64,000 bases of DNA, taken from Paenibacillus faecalis (lineage in GTDB: Bacteria > Bacillota > Bacilli > Paenibacillales > Paenibacillaceae). This document shows positions 1 through 7,595 of the stretch, in pieces (the first letter of the stretch is position 1; each line of letters opens with the position of its first letter). The notes beneath the pieces are model-generated. The model saw nothing but the letters and a program-made list of their open reading frames with translations. It did no database searches and had not been told where the DNA came from. The position numbers and the translations under genes are program-made. The DNA is taken from contig NZ_LT985747.1 in assembly GCF_900289175.1 (NCBI RefSeq), forward strand, positions 298,506-362,505, read 5' to 3'.

Positions 1-233
1 GTAAATGCATTCACGTTACCGCCGATTGCATCAAACTGCTCTGCGATCGCTCGGGCATCGAACCGCTCCGTACCTTTAAACATCATATGTTCAATAAAAT
101 GGGTGATCCCGTTAACATCCGGCGACTCATTTCGGGAACCAGTCTTGACCCAGATCCCGAAGGAGACCGAGCGACATGTTGGAATTTGCTCCATAACTAC
201 CCTCAGGCCGTTTGACAGCTGTATTTTTTTCAC
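1..233 (-). CDS. mlpA: M16-family zinc peptidase, N-terminal part only (cut by window edge)
   Basis: The first 77 codons of an insulinase-type (M16) metallopeptidase run off the left edge. The start is a GTG (231-233, read on the minus strand) preceded at good distance by AGGAGGGCC. The inverted zinc motif HxxEH is visible as HFIEH at about residues 47-51, followed by the family-typical MMFKGTERF. Upstream is ylxY, and the order pnp-ylxY-M16 peptidase matches B. subtilis pnpA-ylxY-mlpA (ymxG). The family are cytoplasmic or secreted oligopeptidases; the substrate cannot be told from this fragment. The rest of the gene and its second M16 half lie outside the window. Confidence 0.88.
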   Translation of the reverse strand, partial: MKKIQLSNGLRVVMEQIPTCRSVSFGIWVKTGSRNESPDVNGITHFIEHMMFKGTERFDARAIAEQFDAIGGNVNAF

Positions 234-326
234 GGATAGGCCCTCCTAACTGCTACTAGGTTACACTTCATCGATAATGGTCGTGATAATGCCATCCATT
301 CATTGTATCAAATTTAAAAGATTCAC

Positions 327-1343
327 TCAACTTCCGTAAGGTGAAATCCGTTCTGGAGATAACGTTTCACTTACTGTGCCGATATGCAGGCCTTTGGCAC
401 GTATTCCTTGAATCATGCCTTTCAGTGCCTTGGATGAAGATGAGGTGGGATGCATTAGAATCAAAAAGCCCGGCTCAACTTTACTTGATATTTTACGAAC
501 AACAGATTCCGGGGAAGGTTTCTTCCAATCTACCGTATCCAGCGTCCATAAAACGGTCTTCAAGCCTCGAGAATGCGCAATGGAAACGGTCTGCTGATTA
601 AAATCACCGGATGGAGGAGCAAACCATTGATTGGTAACCCCCAATTTTTCCTTTAGCAAATCCTGAGTTTTTCCGATTTCCAACTCTGCACGGCTTCGGC
701 TCAGTTGACTCATATTCGGGTGAGAATAAGCATGGTTTTCGACTTCATGACCTCTTTTTAAAATTTCAGCTGCCAGCTCCTGATTTTTCGCTAGCCAGCT
801 TCCATCCAGAAAGAAAGTCGTTTTAATCTTTTCCTCATCAAGAATATCAAGCATAGGCTCAATAAATTCATTGCCCCAGGCGACATTGATCATTAAAGAC
901 ACCATCGGTTTATTCGGGTTCCCCCGATAAATCGGGTGTTCTCCGAGCTGATCCAGAGTAACTTTAGCTGGAATCTGCCGATATACATATGTGATCGGTT
1001 CCCCTGCTTTTCTCTTTACATTACGCTTATACGTTTCCTCCACATCAATCTCCTGACCGTTATATCCGGGAATCGCTTTCCATACGGAATCAACCTTAGC
1101 ATCTACCGGCTCAATTCTCGTTTTTGCGGCCTCAGCTTCAATCTCCCTGAGCAGATCCATATCAACCGCTTCGAACTGTTGCTCTAACTGGATCGCATGT
1201 TCAGTCTTGTTTAGCTGCCTGATGTATTCCCAGGAACCTGTGATGACCGCGACCCCTGCCACGGATGCGATACTAATCAGCAGCACCGCCATCTTCAAAC
1301 CTTTCATAGAGCCACCCATCCCCTTTGATATGCTTTGTCCCAT
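327..1343 (-). CDS. ylxY: YlxY-like polysaccharide deacetylase-fold protein, catalytic motifs degenerate
   Basis: 338 residues: a hydrophobic signal-anchor segment (about 15-37), a charged linker, then a NodB-type polysaccharide deacetylase domain (about 146-325). Two metal histidines survive in HAYSHP (H204, H208), LDTVDW is kept and ILMHP supplies the late histidine. The first motif, normally TFDDG, reads INVAWGNE so both aspartates are gone, and the RxPxG motif reads APPSG, so its arginine is lost. It lies between pnp and the M16 peptidase as in B. subtilis, where ylxY is linked to sporulation. Role here is uncertain: possibly an inactive or altered envelope sugar-binding protein. No Shine-Dalgarno precedes the first ATG; ATGs at 1319 and 1307 are alternatives that keep the anchor. 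Confidence 0.85.
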   Translation of the reverse strand: MGQSISKGMGGSMKGLKMAVLLISIASVAGVAVITGSWEYIRQLNKTEHAIQLEQQFEAVDMDLLREIEAEAAKTRIEPVDAKVDSVWKAIPGYNGQEIDVEETYKRNVKRKAGEPITYVYRQIPAKVTLDQLGEHPIYRGNPNKPMVSLMINVAWGNEFIEPMLDILDEEKIKTTFFLDGSWLAKNQELAAEILKRGHEVENHAYSHPNMSQLSRSRAELEIGKTQDLLKEKLGVTNQWFAPPSGDFNQQTVSIAHSRGLKTVLWTLDTVDWKKPSPESVVRKISSKVEPGFLILMHPTSSSSKALKGMIQGIRAKGLHIGTVSETLSPERISPYGS

Positions 1344-1462
1344 TTTATGAGAAGAGGATAAGTAATATGTACTTATTATTGCTCAACATCCTGCATAACG
1401 TTCAAGAGCACTTTTAGCGAATCAGGCAAGTATCCAAATATAATTAAAATGAAAATGCCGAT

Positions 1463-1498
1463 AAAAAAAGAGCCAGAATAATCATTTCTGCCTCTTTC
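1463..1498 (-). terminator. Intrinsic terminator after pnp
   Basis: On the minus strand AAAGAG-G-CAGAA pairs with TTCTG-G-CTCTTT (one G-G mismatch, short loop) and is followed directly by a run of seven T. It starts about 30 bases after the pnp stop codon and should separate pnp from ylxY. Confidence 0.8.
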
Positions 1499-1527
1499 CT
1501 TCATTATAAACCATACGCCGTTTGGCC

Positions 1528-3621
1528 TTATTTCGTTTCAGCCAGTAAAACAGCTTTACGAGAAAGGTTAATCCGACCCTGCTGATCGATTTCCGTCACT
1601 TTCACCGTAATGACATCACCGATCGCAACGACATCCTCCACTTTTGCCACACGCTCAGTGGACAGTTGAGAAATATGAACAAGACCGTCTTTGTTCGGGA
1701 GAATTTCTACAAATGCTCCGAATTTCTCAATCCGCTTCACGGTTCCTGTGTAAATTTCGCCTACGACCACTTCACGCACAATACCCTCGATAATCGACAG
1801 CGCTTTTTGATTCATCTCCGCATTGGAAGAAGCGATGAATATGCGGCCGTCCTGTTCGATATCGATTTTCACGCCGGTATCTTCAATAATTTTATTGATG
1901 ATTTTACCGCCAGCACCGATAACGTCACGGATTTTGTCCGGATTAATCTGCATGGTAATGATTTTTGGAGCATACGGCGAAAGAGTTTCTTTTGGCGTCT
2001 TGATCACTTCCATCATTTTACCGAGGATGTGCATACGACCTTCTTTGGCCTGTCCCAAAGCTTCCTCCAAAATTTTACGATCAATACCGTCAATCTTGAT
2101 GTCCATCTGGATCGCCGTCACACCTTCCGGTGTACCTGCTACCTTAAAGTCCATATCGCCGAGATGATCTTCCATACCTTGAATATCTGTCAAAATCGAA
2201 ACATGCTCGCCGTCTTTAATTAAGCCCATAGCTACCCCGGCAACCGGTGCTTTAATAGGCACACCTGCATCCATCATTGCAAGTGTACTTGCGCAAATGC
2301 TTGCCTGGGATGTCGAGCCGTTGGACTCAATAACCTCGGAAACGAGACGAATCGTATACGGGAAGTCAACTTCAGAAGGAATCACTTTCGACAAAGCACG
2401 TTCACCCAATGCACCATGTCCGATTTCGCGGCGGCCTGGCGCACGCAAAGGACGAGCCTCCCCAACACTGAATGGCGGGAAATTGTAATGATGCATAAAA
2501 CGTTTCGTTTCTTCCAGGTCAATCCCATCGAGTATTTGCACATCACCCAAAGCTCCAAGCGTACAAACGCTAAGCGCCTGAGTTTGCCCACGTGTAAACA
2601 GACCCGAGCCATGTGTACGCGGCAGAAGGCTAATATCACATTCAATCGGACGAATTTCATTCAAACCACGGCCATCCGGTCGAACTTTATCATGTGTAAT
2701 CAGACGTCTGACTTCCTCTTTTACGATATCGTGCAGAACCTCTTTTACATCTTTCAGCAGTTCAGGCGTTTCAATGTATTTTTCTTCAAAAAAAGCATAC
2801 GCTTCATCGTTAATAGCATCGATTGCATCCTGACGAGCGTGTTTTTCAGCAATACGAACCGCTTCTACCAAACGCTCCGCAGCAAATTGGCGGACTTCCT
2901 GGTTAACCGTTTCATCCACTTTATGAAGCTTAACTTCCATTTTTTCTTTACCTGCAACGCTGACAAGTTCCTCGATGGTGGCTACGATCTTCTTAATTTC
3001 TTCATGACCGAACATAATCGCCTCAAGCATAACTTCTTCAGGCACTTCGTTCGCTTCAGCTTCTACCATCATGATCGCATCTTTCGTACCCGCAACGACA
3101 AGATAAATATCGCTGATTTCCTGCTCCGCTATCGTCGGATTGACAATGAACTTTCCGTCAATACGTCCAACAGCTATCCCGCCGATCGGCCCGCTAAACG
3201 GAATGTCAGATATACTCAATGCTGCAGAAGTACCAATCATAGCTGCAATATCAGGTTCACAATCCTGATCCACACTCATAACCAGATTCAATACCTGCAC
3301 ATCATTCCGAAAGCCTTCTGGAAACAGCGGACGAATCGGGCGATCCGTCAAACGGCTGGCCAAAATTGCTTTTTCACTGGGTCTTCCTTCCCGTTTAATA
3401 AATCCACCGGGAATTTTACCTACTGCGTACAATCTTTCTTCATAGTTAACAGTGAGTGGAAAGAAATCCAAATCCTTCGGTTCGCTTGAAGCCGTTACTG
3501 TACACAATACAGCCGTATCGCCGTAACGAACCATTACCGCAGCGTTAGCCTGTTTAGCCAATCGGCCAGTTTCCAAAACGAGAGGTCTTCCTCCCAACTG
3601 CATTTCAACACGTTGTTCCAT
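1528..3621 (-). CDS. pnp: Polynucleotide phosphorylase (PNPase)
   Basis: 697 residues, the usual length. A cytoplasmic 3'-to-5' phosphorolytic exoribonuclease and component of the RNA degradosome. Two RNase PH domains are visible (N-terminal half beginning [12 protein letters not shown]; second beginning near [12 protein letters not shown]), then a KH domain ([15 protein letters not shown]) and a C-terminal S1 domain ([18 protein letters not shown]). The frame is open for 16 codons further upstream, but the ATG at 3619-3621 is chosen because GGAGGG lies 6-8 bases before it and the protein then matches the family start. It follows rpsO, as in most bacteria, with two hairpins in the gap. Confidence 0.98.
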   Translation of the reverse strand: MEQRVEMQLGGRPLVLETGRLAKQANAAVMVRYGDTAVLCTVTASSEPKDLDFFPLTVNYEERLYAVGKIPGGFIKREGRPSEKAILASRLTDRPIRPLFPEGFRNDVQVLNLVMSVDQDCEPDIAAMIGTSAALSISDIPFSGPIGGIAVGRIDGKFIVNPTIAEQEISDIYLVVAGTKDAIMMVEAEANEVPEEVMLEAIMFGHEEIKKIVATIEELVSVAGKEKMEVKLHKVDETVNQEVRQFAAERLVEAVRIAEKHARQDAIDAINDEAYAFFEEKYIETPELLKDVKEVLHDIVKEEVRRLITHDKVRPDGRGLNEIRPIECDISLLPRTHGSGLFTRGQTQALSVCTLGALGDVQILDGIDLEETKRFMHHYNFPPFSVGEARPLRAPGRREIGHGALGERALSKVIPSEVDFPYTIRLVSEVIESNGSTSQASICASTLAMMDAGVPIKAPVAGVAMGLIKDGEHVSILTDIQGMEDHLGDMDFKVAGTPEGVTAIQMDIKIDGIDRKILEEALGQAKEGRMHILGKMMEVIKTPKETLSPYAPKIITMQINPDKIRDVIGAGGKIINKIIEDTGVKIDIEQDGRIFIASSNAEMNQKALSIIEGIVREVVVGEIYTGTVKRIEKFGAFVEILPNKDGLVHISQLSTERVAKVEDVVAIGDVITVKVTEIDQQGRINLSRKAVLLAETK

Positions 3622-3737
3622 GTAATCCCTCCTCATGAGGACTTCGTAATTTTGATCTTTCAGTTTCAAGTATTGCCTATATTTGCGTTATTCATGAAAC
3701 GCGTTCATCGGCATGAAACATATATATTCAAGAAGAA

Positions 3738-3770
3738 ACACGGCGTCCTTGTGACAGGACTGCGGCGTTT
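3738..3770 (-). promoter_or_regulatory. Hairpin in the rpsO-pnp gap (pnp leader)
   Basis: On the minus strand GTCCT-GTCACA-AGGAC forms a perfect inner stem, extended by a mostly paired ACGCCGC/GCCGTGT outer stem, followed by TTCTTCTTG. It lies between the rpsO terminator and the pnp ribosome binding site. It could be a leaky terminator or a pnp mRNA leader structure; pnp leaders are processed and autoregulated in other bacteria, but that is not shown here. Confidence 0.5.
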
Positions 3771-3796
3771 CTTTCGAGAAATATAAGTCATATTTT

Positions 3797-3852
3797 AAAA
3801 AAAGCCCGGCTGCGCCGCTGTCGTTCCAAGAAGGACAGTGGACAACCAGGCT
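3797..3852 (-). terminator. Intrinsic terminator after rpsO
   Basis: A long imperfect hairpin begins about 25 bases after the rpsO stop: AGCCTGG with nearby CTGTCC pairs with GGAACGACAG and CAGCCGGGCT. A run of seven T follows. It would end rpsO mRNA, with read-through feeding pnp. Confidence 0.7.
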
Positions 3853-3876
3853 GCTTTCGTACACCTTATGGATTCA

Positions 3877-4146
3877 TTAGCGGCGTAATCCAAGCTTCTC
3901 GATCAGAGCGCCGTAACGTTTAACATCCTTGTTTTTCAAGTATGCAAGCAACTTGCGGCGTTGGCCGACCATTTTCAACAATCCACGACGGGAATGGTGA
4001 TCTTTCTTGTGCGAACGCAAATGGTCAGTCAGATTCGTAATGTTTTCCGTTAGGATAGCGATCTGTACCTCTGGAGATCCTGTATCGGACTCGTGAGTTT
4101 TGTACTCTTCAATCAATTGCTGTTTACGTTCTTGAGTTAATGCCAT
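3877..4146 (-). CDS. rpsO: 30S ribosomal protein S15
   Basis: 89 residues, the standard length, starting [18 protein letters not shown] and ending [10 protein letters not shown]15 binds the central domain of 16S rRNA early in 30S assembly. The characteristic HDSGSPEVQ-like segment ([12 protein letters not shown]) and the [18 protein letters not shown] helix are present. The ATG at 4144-4146 follows GAAGGAGGTG at ideal spacing; an in-frame extension of ten codons upstream has no such site. It lies between ribF and pnp as in B. subtilis and has its own likely promoter and structured leader. Confidence 0.98.
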   Translation of the reverse strand: MALTQERKQQLIEEYKTHESDTGSPEVQIAILTENITNLTDHLRSHKKDHHSRRGLLKMVGQRRKLLAYLKNKDVKRYGALIEKLGLRR

Positions 4147-4159
4147 CCTATTCACCTCC

Positions 4160-4255
4160 TTCTTTATAATCGCCATTGGCCTCGTTACCGACGGTGAGAT
4201 CGAGCAACCAAGCCATGGTTACAGGGCCCATTAATGGGCAACCTATAAGATTATA
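4160..4255 (-). promoter_or_regulatory. Probable rpsO promoter (-10) and structured 5' leader
   Basis: On the minus strand TATAAT at 4250-4255 (in TATGATATAATCTT) is a good sigma-A -10 box; the -35 region is only T-rich. The transcript would begin about 90 bases before rpsO. The leader contains the perfect palindrome GCCCATTAATGGGC, flanked by GGTT/AACC pairing, which resembles the kind of fold S15 uses for autoregulation in other bacteria. The autoregulation is inference. Confidence 0.5.
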
Positions 4256-4312
4256 TCATACTATTTTATAAAAAGAAAATAGTAGCATTCAATTTGTCCA
4301 TAAAAAAGAAAA

Positions 4313-5260
4313 TTACCGGCTCAAAATTTCTCTGGTTTCAGCTACGTCCCGTGAAATCGCTTCGATCAATTCATCGACTGATTCAAATTTTTGCTCCTTA
4401 CGGATATACTGAACCAAATCCACGATCATAGTTTGTCCGTACAGATCTCCATCAAAATCCAGCAAATGAACCTCGAAACTAGGATTGACTATTCCATCGC
4501 GAAAAGTCGGGTTCAGACCGACACTCATCACGCCGGGAAGCCATTTCTCATTCTGGGAGCACCGTGCCCACACGGCATAAACACCAAGCGCCGGAGTAAC
4601 ATAATGTCCCTCAAGCTCAAGGTTCGCTGTACGAAATCCCAAAGCTCGCCCACGTTTCTTGCCATGAATGACAGTGCCCCGAATGCGGTACCTCCTGCCT
4701 AGCCAGCGGGTGACATCTTCAATCCGGCCGCTATATAGCGCCGCTCGAATGGCAGAACTCCCCACCTTCTCCCCGTCCATCAGGAAGGGAGGAACGATGA
4801 CAACCTGGATTGTCCCATCGCTCATCTCATGGAGCATGTCTGCACGTCCGGCGCCTTTAAAGCCGAAACGGAAGTCAAAACCAACAACCGCTGTTTGAAT
4901 TTTGAGCGGGACCAGCATTTCTTTTACAAAATCCTCCGGACTGACTCGTGAAAAATCCTCATCGAAATCAACGACATAAAGAATATCAACCCCCATTTCA
5001 GCAAGTCGTTCCTGCTTGTCCAGCTGAGGAGTTAAATAACCTTCATAATTCCCTTTACGCATCACATCTTTCGGGTGAGGGTAGAAAGTAATAACAGCCG
5101 ATGGTATACCTTCTTTTCGAGCCAAATTAACAGCTGTAGATATAACACTAGCATGACCCAAGTGGAGACCGTCAAATTGCCCGATAGCCGCTACTTGCGG
5201 AATGCCCAGTTCCATTTTTTGCTCTGGAGTTAACGGATAAGATATAGAAATGATTTTCAT
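4313..5260 (-). CDS. ribF: Bifunctional riboflavin kinase / FMN adenylyltransferase (FAD synthetase)
   Basis: 315 residues. Converts riboflavin to FMN and FMN to FAD with ATP. The N-terminal nucleotidyltransferase domain (about 1-180) has GQFDGLHLGH and the SSAIR motif; the C-terminal flavokinase domain (about 185-310) has GTVIHGKKRGRALGF and a conserved GVYAVWA segment. Oddity: the flavokinase PTAN motif reads RTAN (R210, codon CGT at 4631-4633). Everything around it is well conserved. It follows truB after a 44-base gap, as in B. subtilis truB-ribC-rpsO. Confidence 0.96.
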   Translation of the reverse strand: MKIISISYPLTPEQKMELGIPQVAAIGQFDGLHLGHASVISTAVNLARKEGIPSAVITFYPHPKDVMRKGNYEGYLTPQLDKQERLAEMGVDILYVVDFDEDFSRVSPEDFVKEMLVPLKIQTAVVGFDFRFGFKGAGRADMLHEMSDGTIQVVIVPPFLMDGEKVGSSAIRAALYSGRIEDVTRWLGRRYRIRGTVIHGKKRGRALGFRTANLELEGHYVTPALGVYAVWARCSQNEKWLPGVMSVGLNPTFRDGIVNPSFEVHLLDFDGDLYGQTMIVDLVQYIRKEQKFESVDELIEAISRDVAETREILSR

Positions 5261-5304
5261 GTGCTTCTCACCTGCATTTCACTTAAATAGAAGATCATTC
5301 ATTT

Positions 5305-6219
5305 TTAATTGGAGAAGACTTTAACTGGAACAATCGCTCCTGTCTCTTCCTGTCTTTGGAATATACCCAAAAAACATTCCTCACTGTCATAGAGTCGAAA
5401 GCATTCCGGGTGATCGACCGGAGGACTGATGACCCGAGCCGACAGCCTCTGCCCTTGAAGAGCTGCTTTCCTTTTCTCATCGGAAACAGTGTGGGCAGGC
5501 AAGTGCACGATAGCTTCGTCCAAAGGAATCAGCCGGGAGCTTAACGTGCCGTCTTCCATACACTGTTCTATTTGTTCTAACGTTAAACATCTGGCTGAGG
5601 AAATCCCCGCCGATAAGGTTCGCTCCAGCTTTGCCATCGTCGACGGAAGTCCCAGCTTTCTCCCAATATCTACGCAAAGCGTACGGATATAAGTCCCCTT
5701 TGAGCACAATACGCGAAAAGAAATATCGGTGTACTCCTCATGCTTCTCAAAATCCGTCATCTCGATTTCGAAAATGGTAACCGTACGACTCTTGCGCTCA
5801 ACTGTCTTTCCCTCACGAGCAAGCTCATACAGTCTTTTACCATTCACCTTCACAGCTGAATACATGGGCGGAACTTGAGAAATCTCGCCTAGGAAAGTGC
5901 GAAGTGTCTCCTCCACTTCCTCCTTGGTCACGGCCACGGTATCCACCGATTCCAGTACGGTACCGGTTATATCCTCGGTATCTGTAGAAAAACCCAGACG
6001 GAGAACAGCTTGATATTCTTTAGGAAGCTCCTGCATATATTCAACCAATCGGGTCGCCCTGCCGAGACATAGGGGCAATACCCCCGTTACCTCGGGGTCC
6101 AAAGTTCCCGCATGACCAATTCGCTTCATTCTGACAAGACGGCGAACTTTAGCCACAACATCATGTGAAGTCCATCCAGCTGGCTTATATACCGCCAGAA
6201 TACCTTCCAAGTCTGTCAT
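5305..6219 (-). CDS. truB: tRNA pseudouridine(55) synthase
   Basis: 304 residues. Makes pseudouridine 55 in the T loop of tRNAs. The catalytic aspartate is D41 in GTLDPEVTGVL; the preceding KPAGWTSHDVV and the later KGTYIRTLCVDIG motifs of the TruB family are intact, and a short PUA-like tail follows. The start codon overlaps the nrnA stop by four bases, so the two are translationally coupled. Confidence 0.97.
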   Translation of the reverse strand: MTDLEGILAVYKPAGWTSHDVVAKVRRLVRMKRIGHAGTLDPEVTGVLPLCLGRATRLVEYMQELPKEYQAVLRLGFSTDTEDITGTVLESVDTVAVTKEEVEETLRTFLGEISQVPPMYSAVKVNGKRLYELAREGKTVERKSRTVTIFEIEMTDFEKHEEYTDISFRVLCSKGTYIRTLCVDIGRKLGLPSTMAKLERTLSAGISSARCLTLEQIEQCMEDGTLSSRLIPLDEAIVHLPAHTVSDEKRKAALQGQRLSARVISPPVDHPECFRLYDSEECFLGIFQRQEETGAIVPVKVFSN

Positions 6220-7193
6220 AGTGCTCGCCTCACTTGCTCGACTACCTTTGACATGATATCTTCCAAATCCCCTTCGAGCCGGAAGCCTGCGGCACGAACA
6301 TGACCACCGCCACCGAAAGATTGAGCCAAAGCTGCGACATTCACTTTTCCAGCAGAACGCATGCTCACCTTCACAGCCCCGTTATTCAGCTGCTTAAACA
6401 AAATCCCGACTTCTACACCCTGGATGTTGCGCGGATAATTTACAATGCCTTCAAGGTCTTCGCTCACAGCTCCGCTATCGATCATGTGCTGAGGTGTTAT
6501 ATGGACCCAAGCGACCTTTCCATCAGATGTGATATGGAGTGTATTAAGCGCCTGAACAAGCACCTTCAATTGCGGAAGTGTCATTTCTTCGAGCAGATAC
6601 TCTGCAATCTTAGGACCATTCACCCCATAGGACAGCAGTGTCGAAGCTATATTCATCACCTTGGGAGACGTGTTCGAGTAACGAAACCCTCCGGTGTCCG
6701 TTAACAGCCCCGTGTATACCGCTGTGGCCACATCGATATCCCACTCGATATCAAACAAATTCAAAAGATCAAAAAGAATTTCTGCAGTTGCTGCAGCTTC
6801 AGGATAAACCACATTGATTGCACCATAGCGATTGTTCGTTGGGTGATGATCAATATTAACGATAGCAGCATCTTCCGTGAAATACTGCTTTGTCCTGCCA
6901 ACACGTTCAAAATCGGCACAGTCCACACAAATGACGTTAGTAAAGGTACGCTGCGGCGGCTGCTCGGACATGTTAATAATATACTCAGCATGCCATAAGG
7001 ATTTCATTCTGTTCGGAATGACTCCTTCATTCATCATGGTGAATTTTTTGCCCAAACGTGAGAGAAGCCAGCCCACCGCTACGGTGGAACTGACTGCATC
7101 TCCATCGGGCTGAACGTGCGACACGATCAAGTAGTCGTCATGCTTCAGCAGAAACTCCTTGGCCTGCTGCAGCTCTTGTTCATAAGTCTGCAT
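6216..7193 (-). CDS. nrnA: DHH/DHHA1-family phosphoesterase, oligoribonuclease / pAp phosphatase NrnA
   Basis: 325 residues. Bifunctional NrnA degrades 2-5-nucleotide RNA and removes the 3'-phosphate from pAp. Visible motifs: HVQPDGDAVSS (motif I, about 26-36), VCVDCADFERV, IDHHPTNN with the DHH triad at 116-118, TDTGGFRYS, and the C-terminal DHHA1 loop GGGGHVRAAGF (about 297-307). It sits between rbfA and truB, a common place in many Firmicutes but not in B. subtilis, whose nrnA is elsewhere. Function beyond the family level (which nano-RNA or cyclic dinucleotide product it prefers) cannot be told. Confidence 0.92.
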   Translation of the reverse strand: MQTYEQELQQAKEFLLKHDDYLIVSHVQPDGDAVSSTVAVGWLLSRLGKKFTMMNEGVIPNRMKSLWHAEYIINMSEQPPQRTFTNVICVDCADFERVGRTKQYFTEDAAIVNIDHHPTNNRYGAINVVYPEAAATAEILFDLLNLFDIEWDIDVATAVYTGLLTDTGGFRYSNTSPKVMNIASTLLSYGVNGPKIAEYLLEEMTLPQLKVLVQALNTLHITSDGKVAWVHITPQHMIDSGAVSEDLEGIVNYPRNIQGVEVGILFKQLNNGAVKVSMRSAGKVNVAALAQSFGGGGHVRAAGFRLEGDLEDIMSKVVEQVRRAL

Positions 7194-7222
7194 TCGCCCT
7201 CTCCTTTATAAAACGATCTTTT

Positions 7223-7576
7223 CTAATCTTCTTTGTGCTCGCCGATTTCACCCAGCAGCTTCTCAATTCGGCTGCCGTATTCAATGGACTCGTCAAACTT
7301 GAAGATCAGCTCCGGCACATGGCGGAGACGAATTCTTTTACCTAGCTCTGAGCGGAGAAAGCCCGTTGCTTTCTCAAGGCCTTTCAAAGAAGTTGCTTTT
7401 TGCTCCTCATCACCGAGTACACTAAGATATATCTTAGCCTGTGACAAGTCGTTTGTCACATCTACTCCGGTTACAGTGATAAAGCCAATTCGCGGGTCCT
7501 TCATCTCCGTCTGTATAAGCTGGCTCAGTTCTTTCTTGATTTGCTCGCCGACGCGTCCTGCTCGGATTTTAGCCAT
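7223..7576 (-). CDS. rbfA: 30S ribosome-binding factor A
   Basis: 117 residues, a single KH-like domain. RbfA binds the 30S subunit and helps mature the 5' end of 16S rRNA, especially in the cold. The start [18 protein letters not shown] and the segments [15 protein letters not shown] and [18 protein letters not shown] are typical. It begins 19 bases after the infB stop, with no ylxP between them, unlike B. subtilis. Confidence 0.96.
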   Translation of the reverse strand: MAKIRAGRVGEQIKKELSQLIQTEMKDPRIGFITVTGVDVTNDLSQAKIYLSVLGDEEQKATSLKGLEKATGFLRSELGKRIRLRHVPELIFKFDESIEYGSRIEKLLGEIGEHKED

Positions 7577-7595
7577 GTCTGATCACCTCTTTATG

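Noticed and set aside
2416-3489. Long open frame (357 codons) on the plus strand opposite pnp
   Set aside because: It lies wholly opposite a well-conserved gene, has no ribosome binding site, and its product is Phe/Asn/Arg-rich without any family resemblance. It is a by-product of codon use in pnp; the same holds for the many other plus-strand frames.
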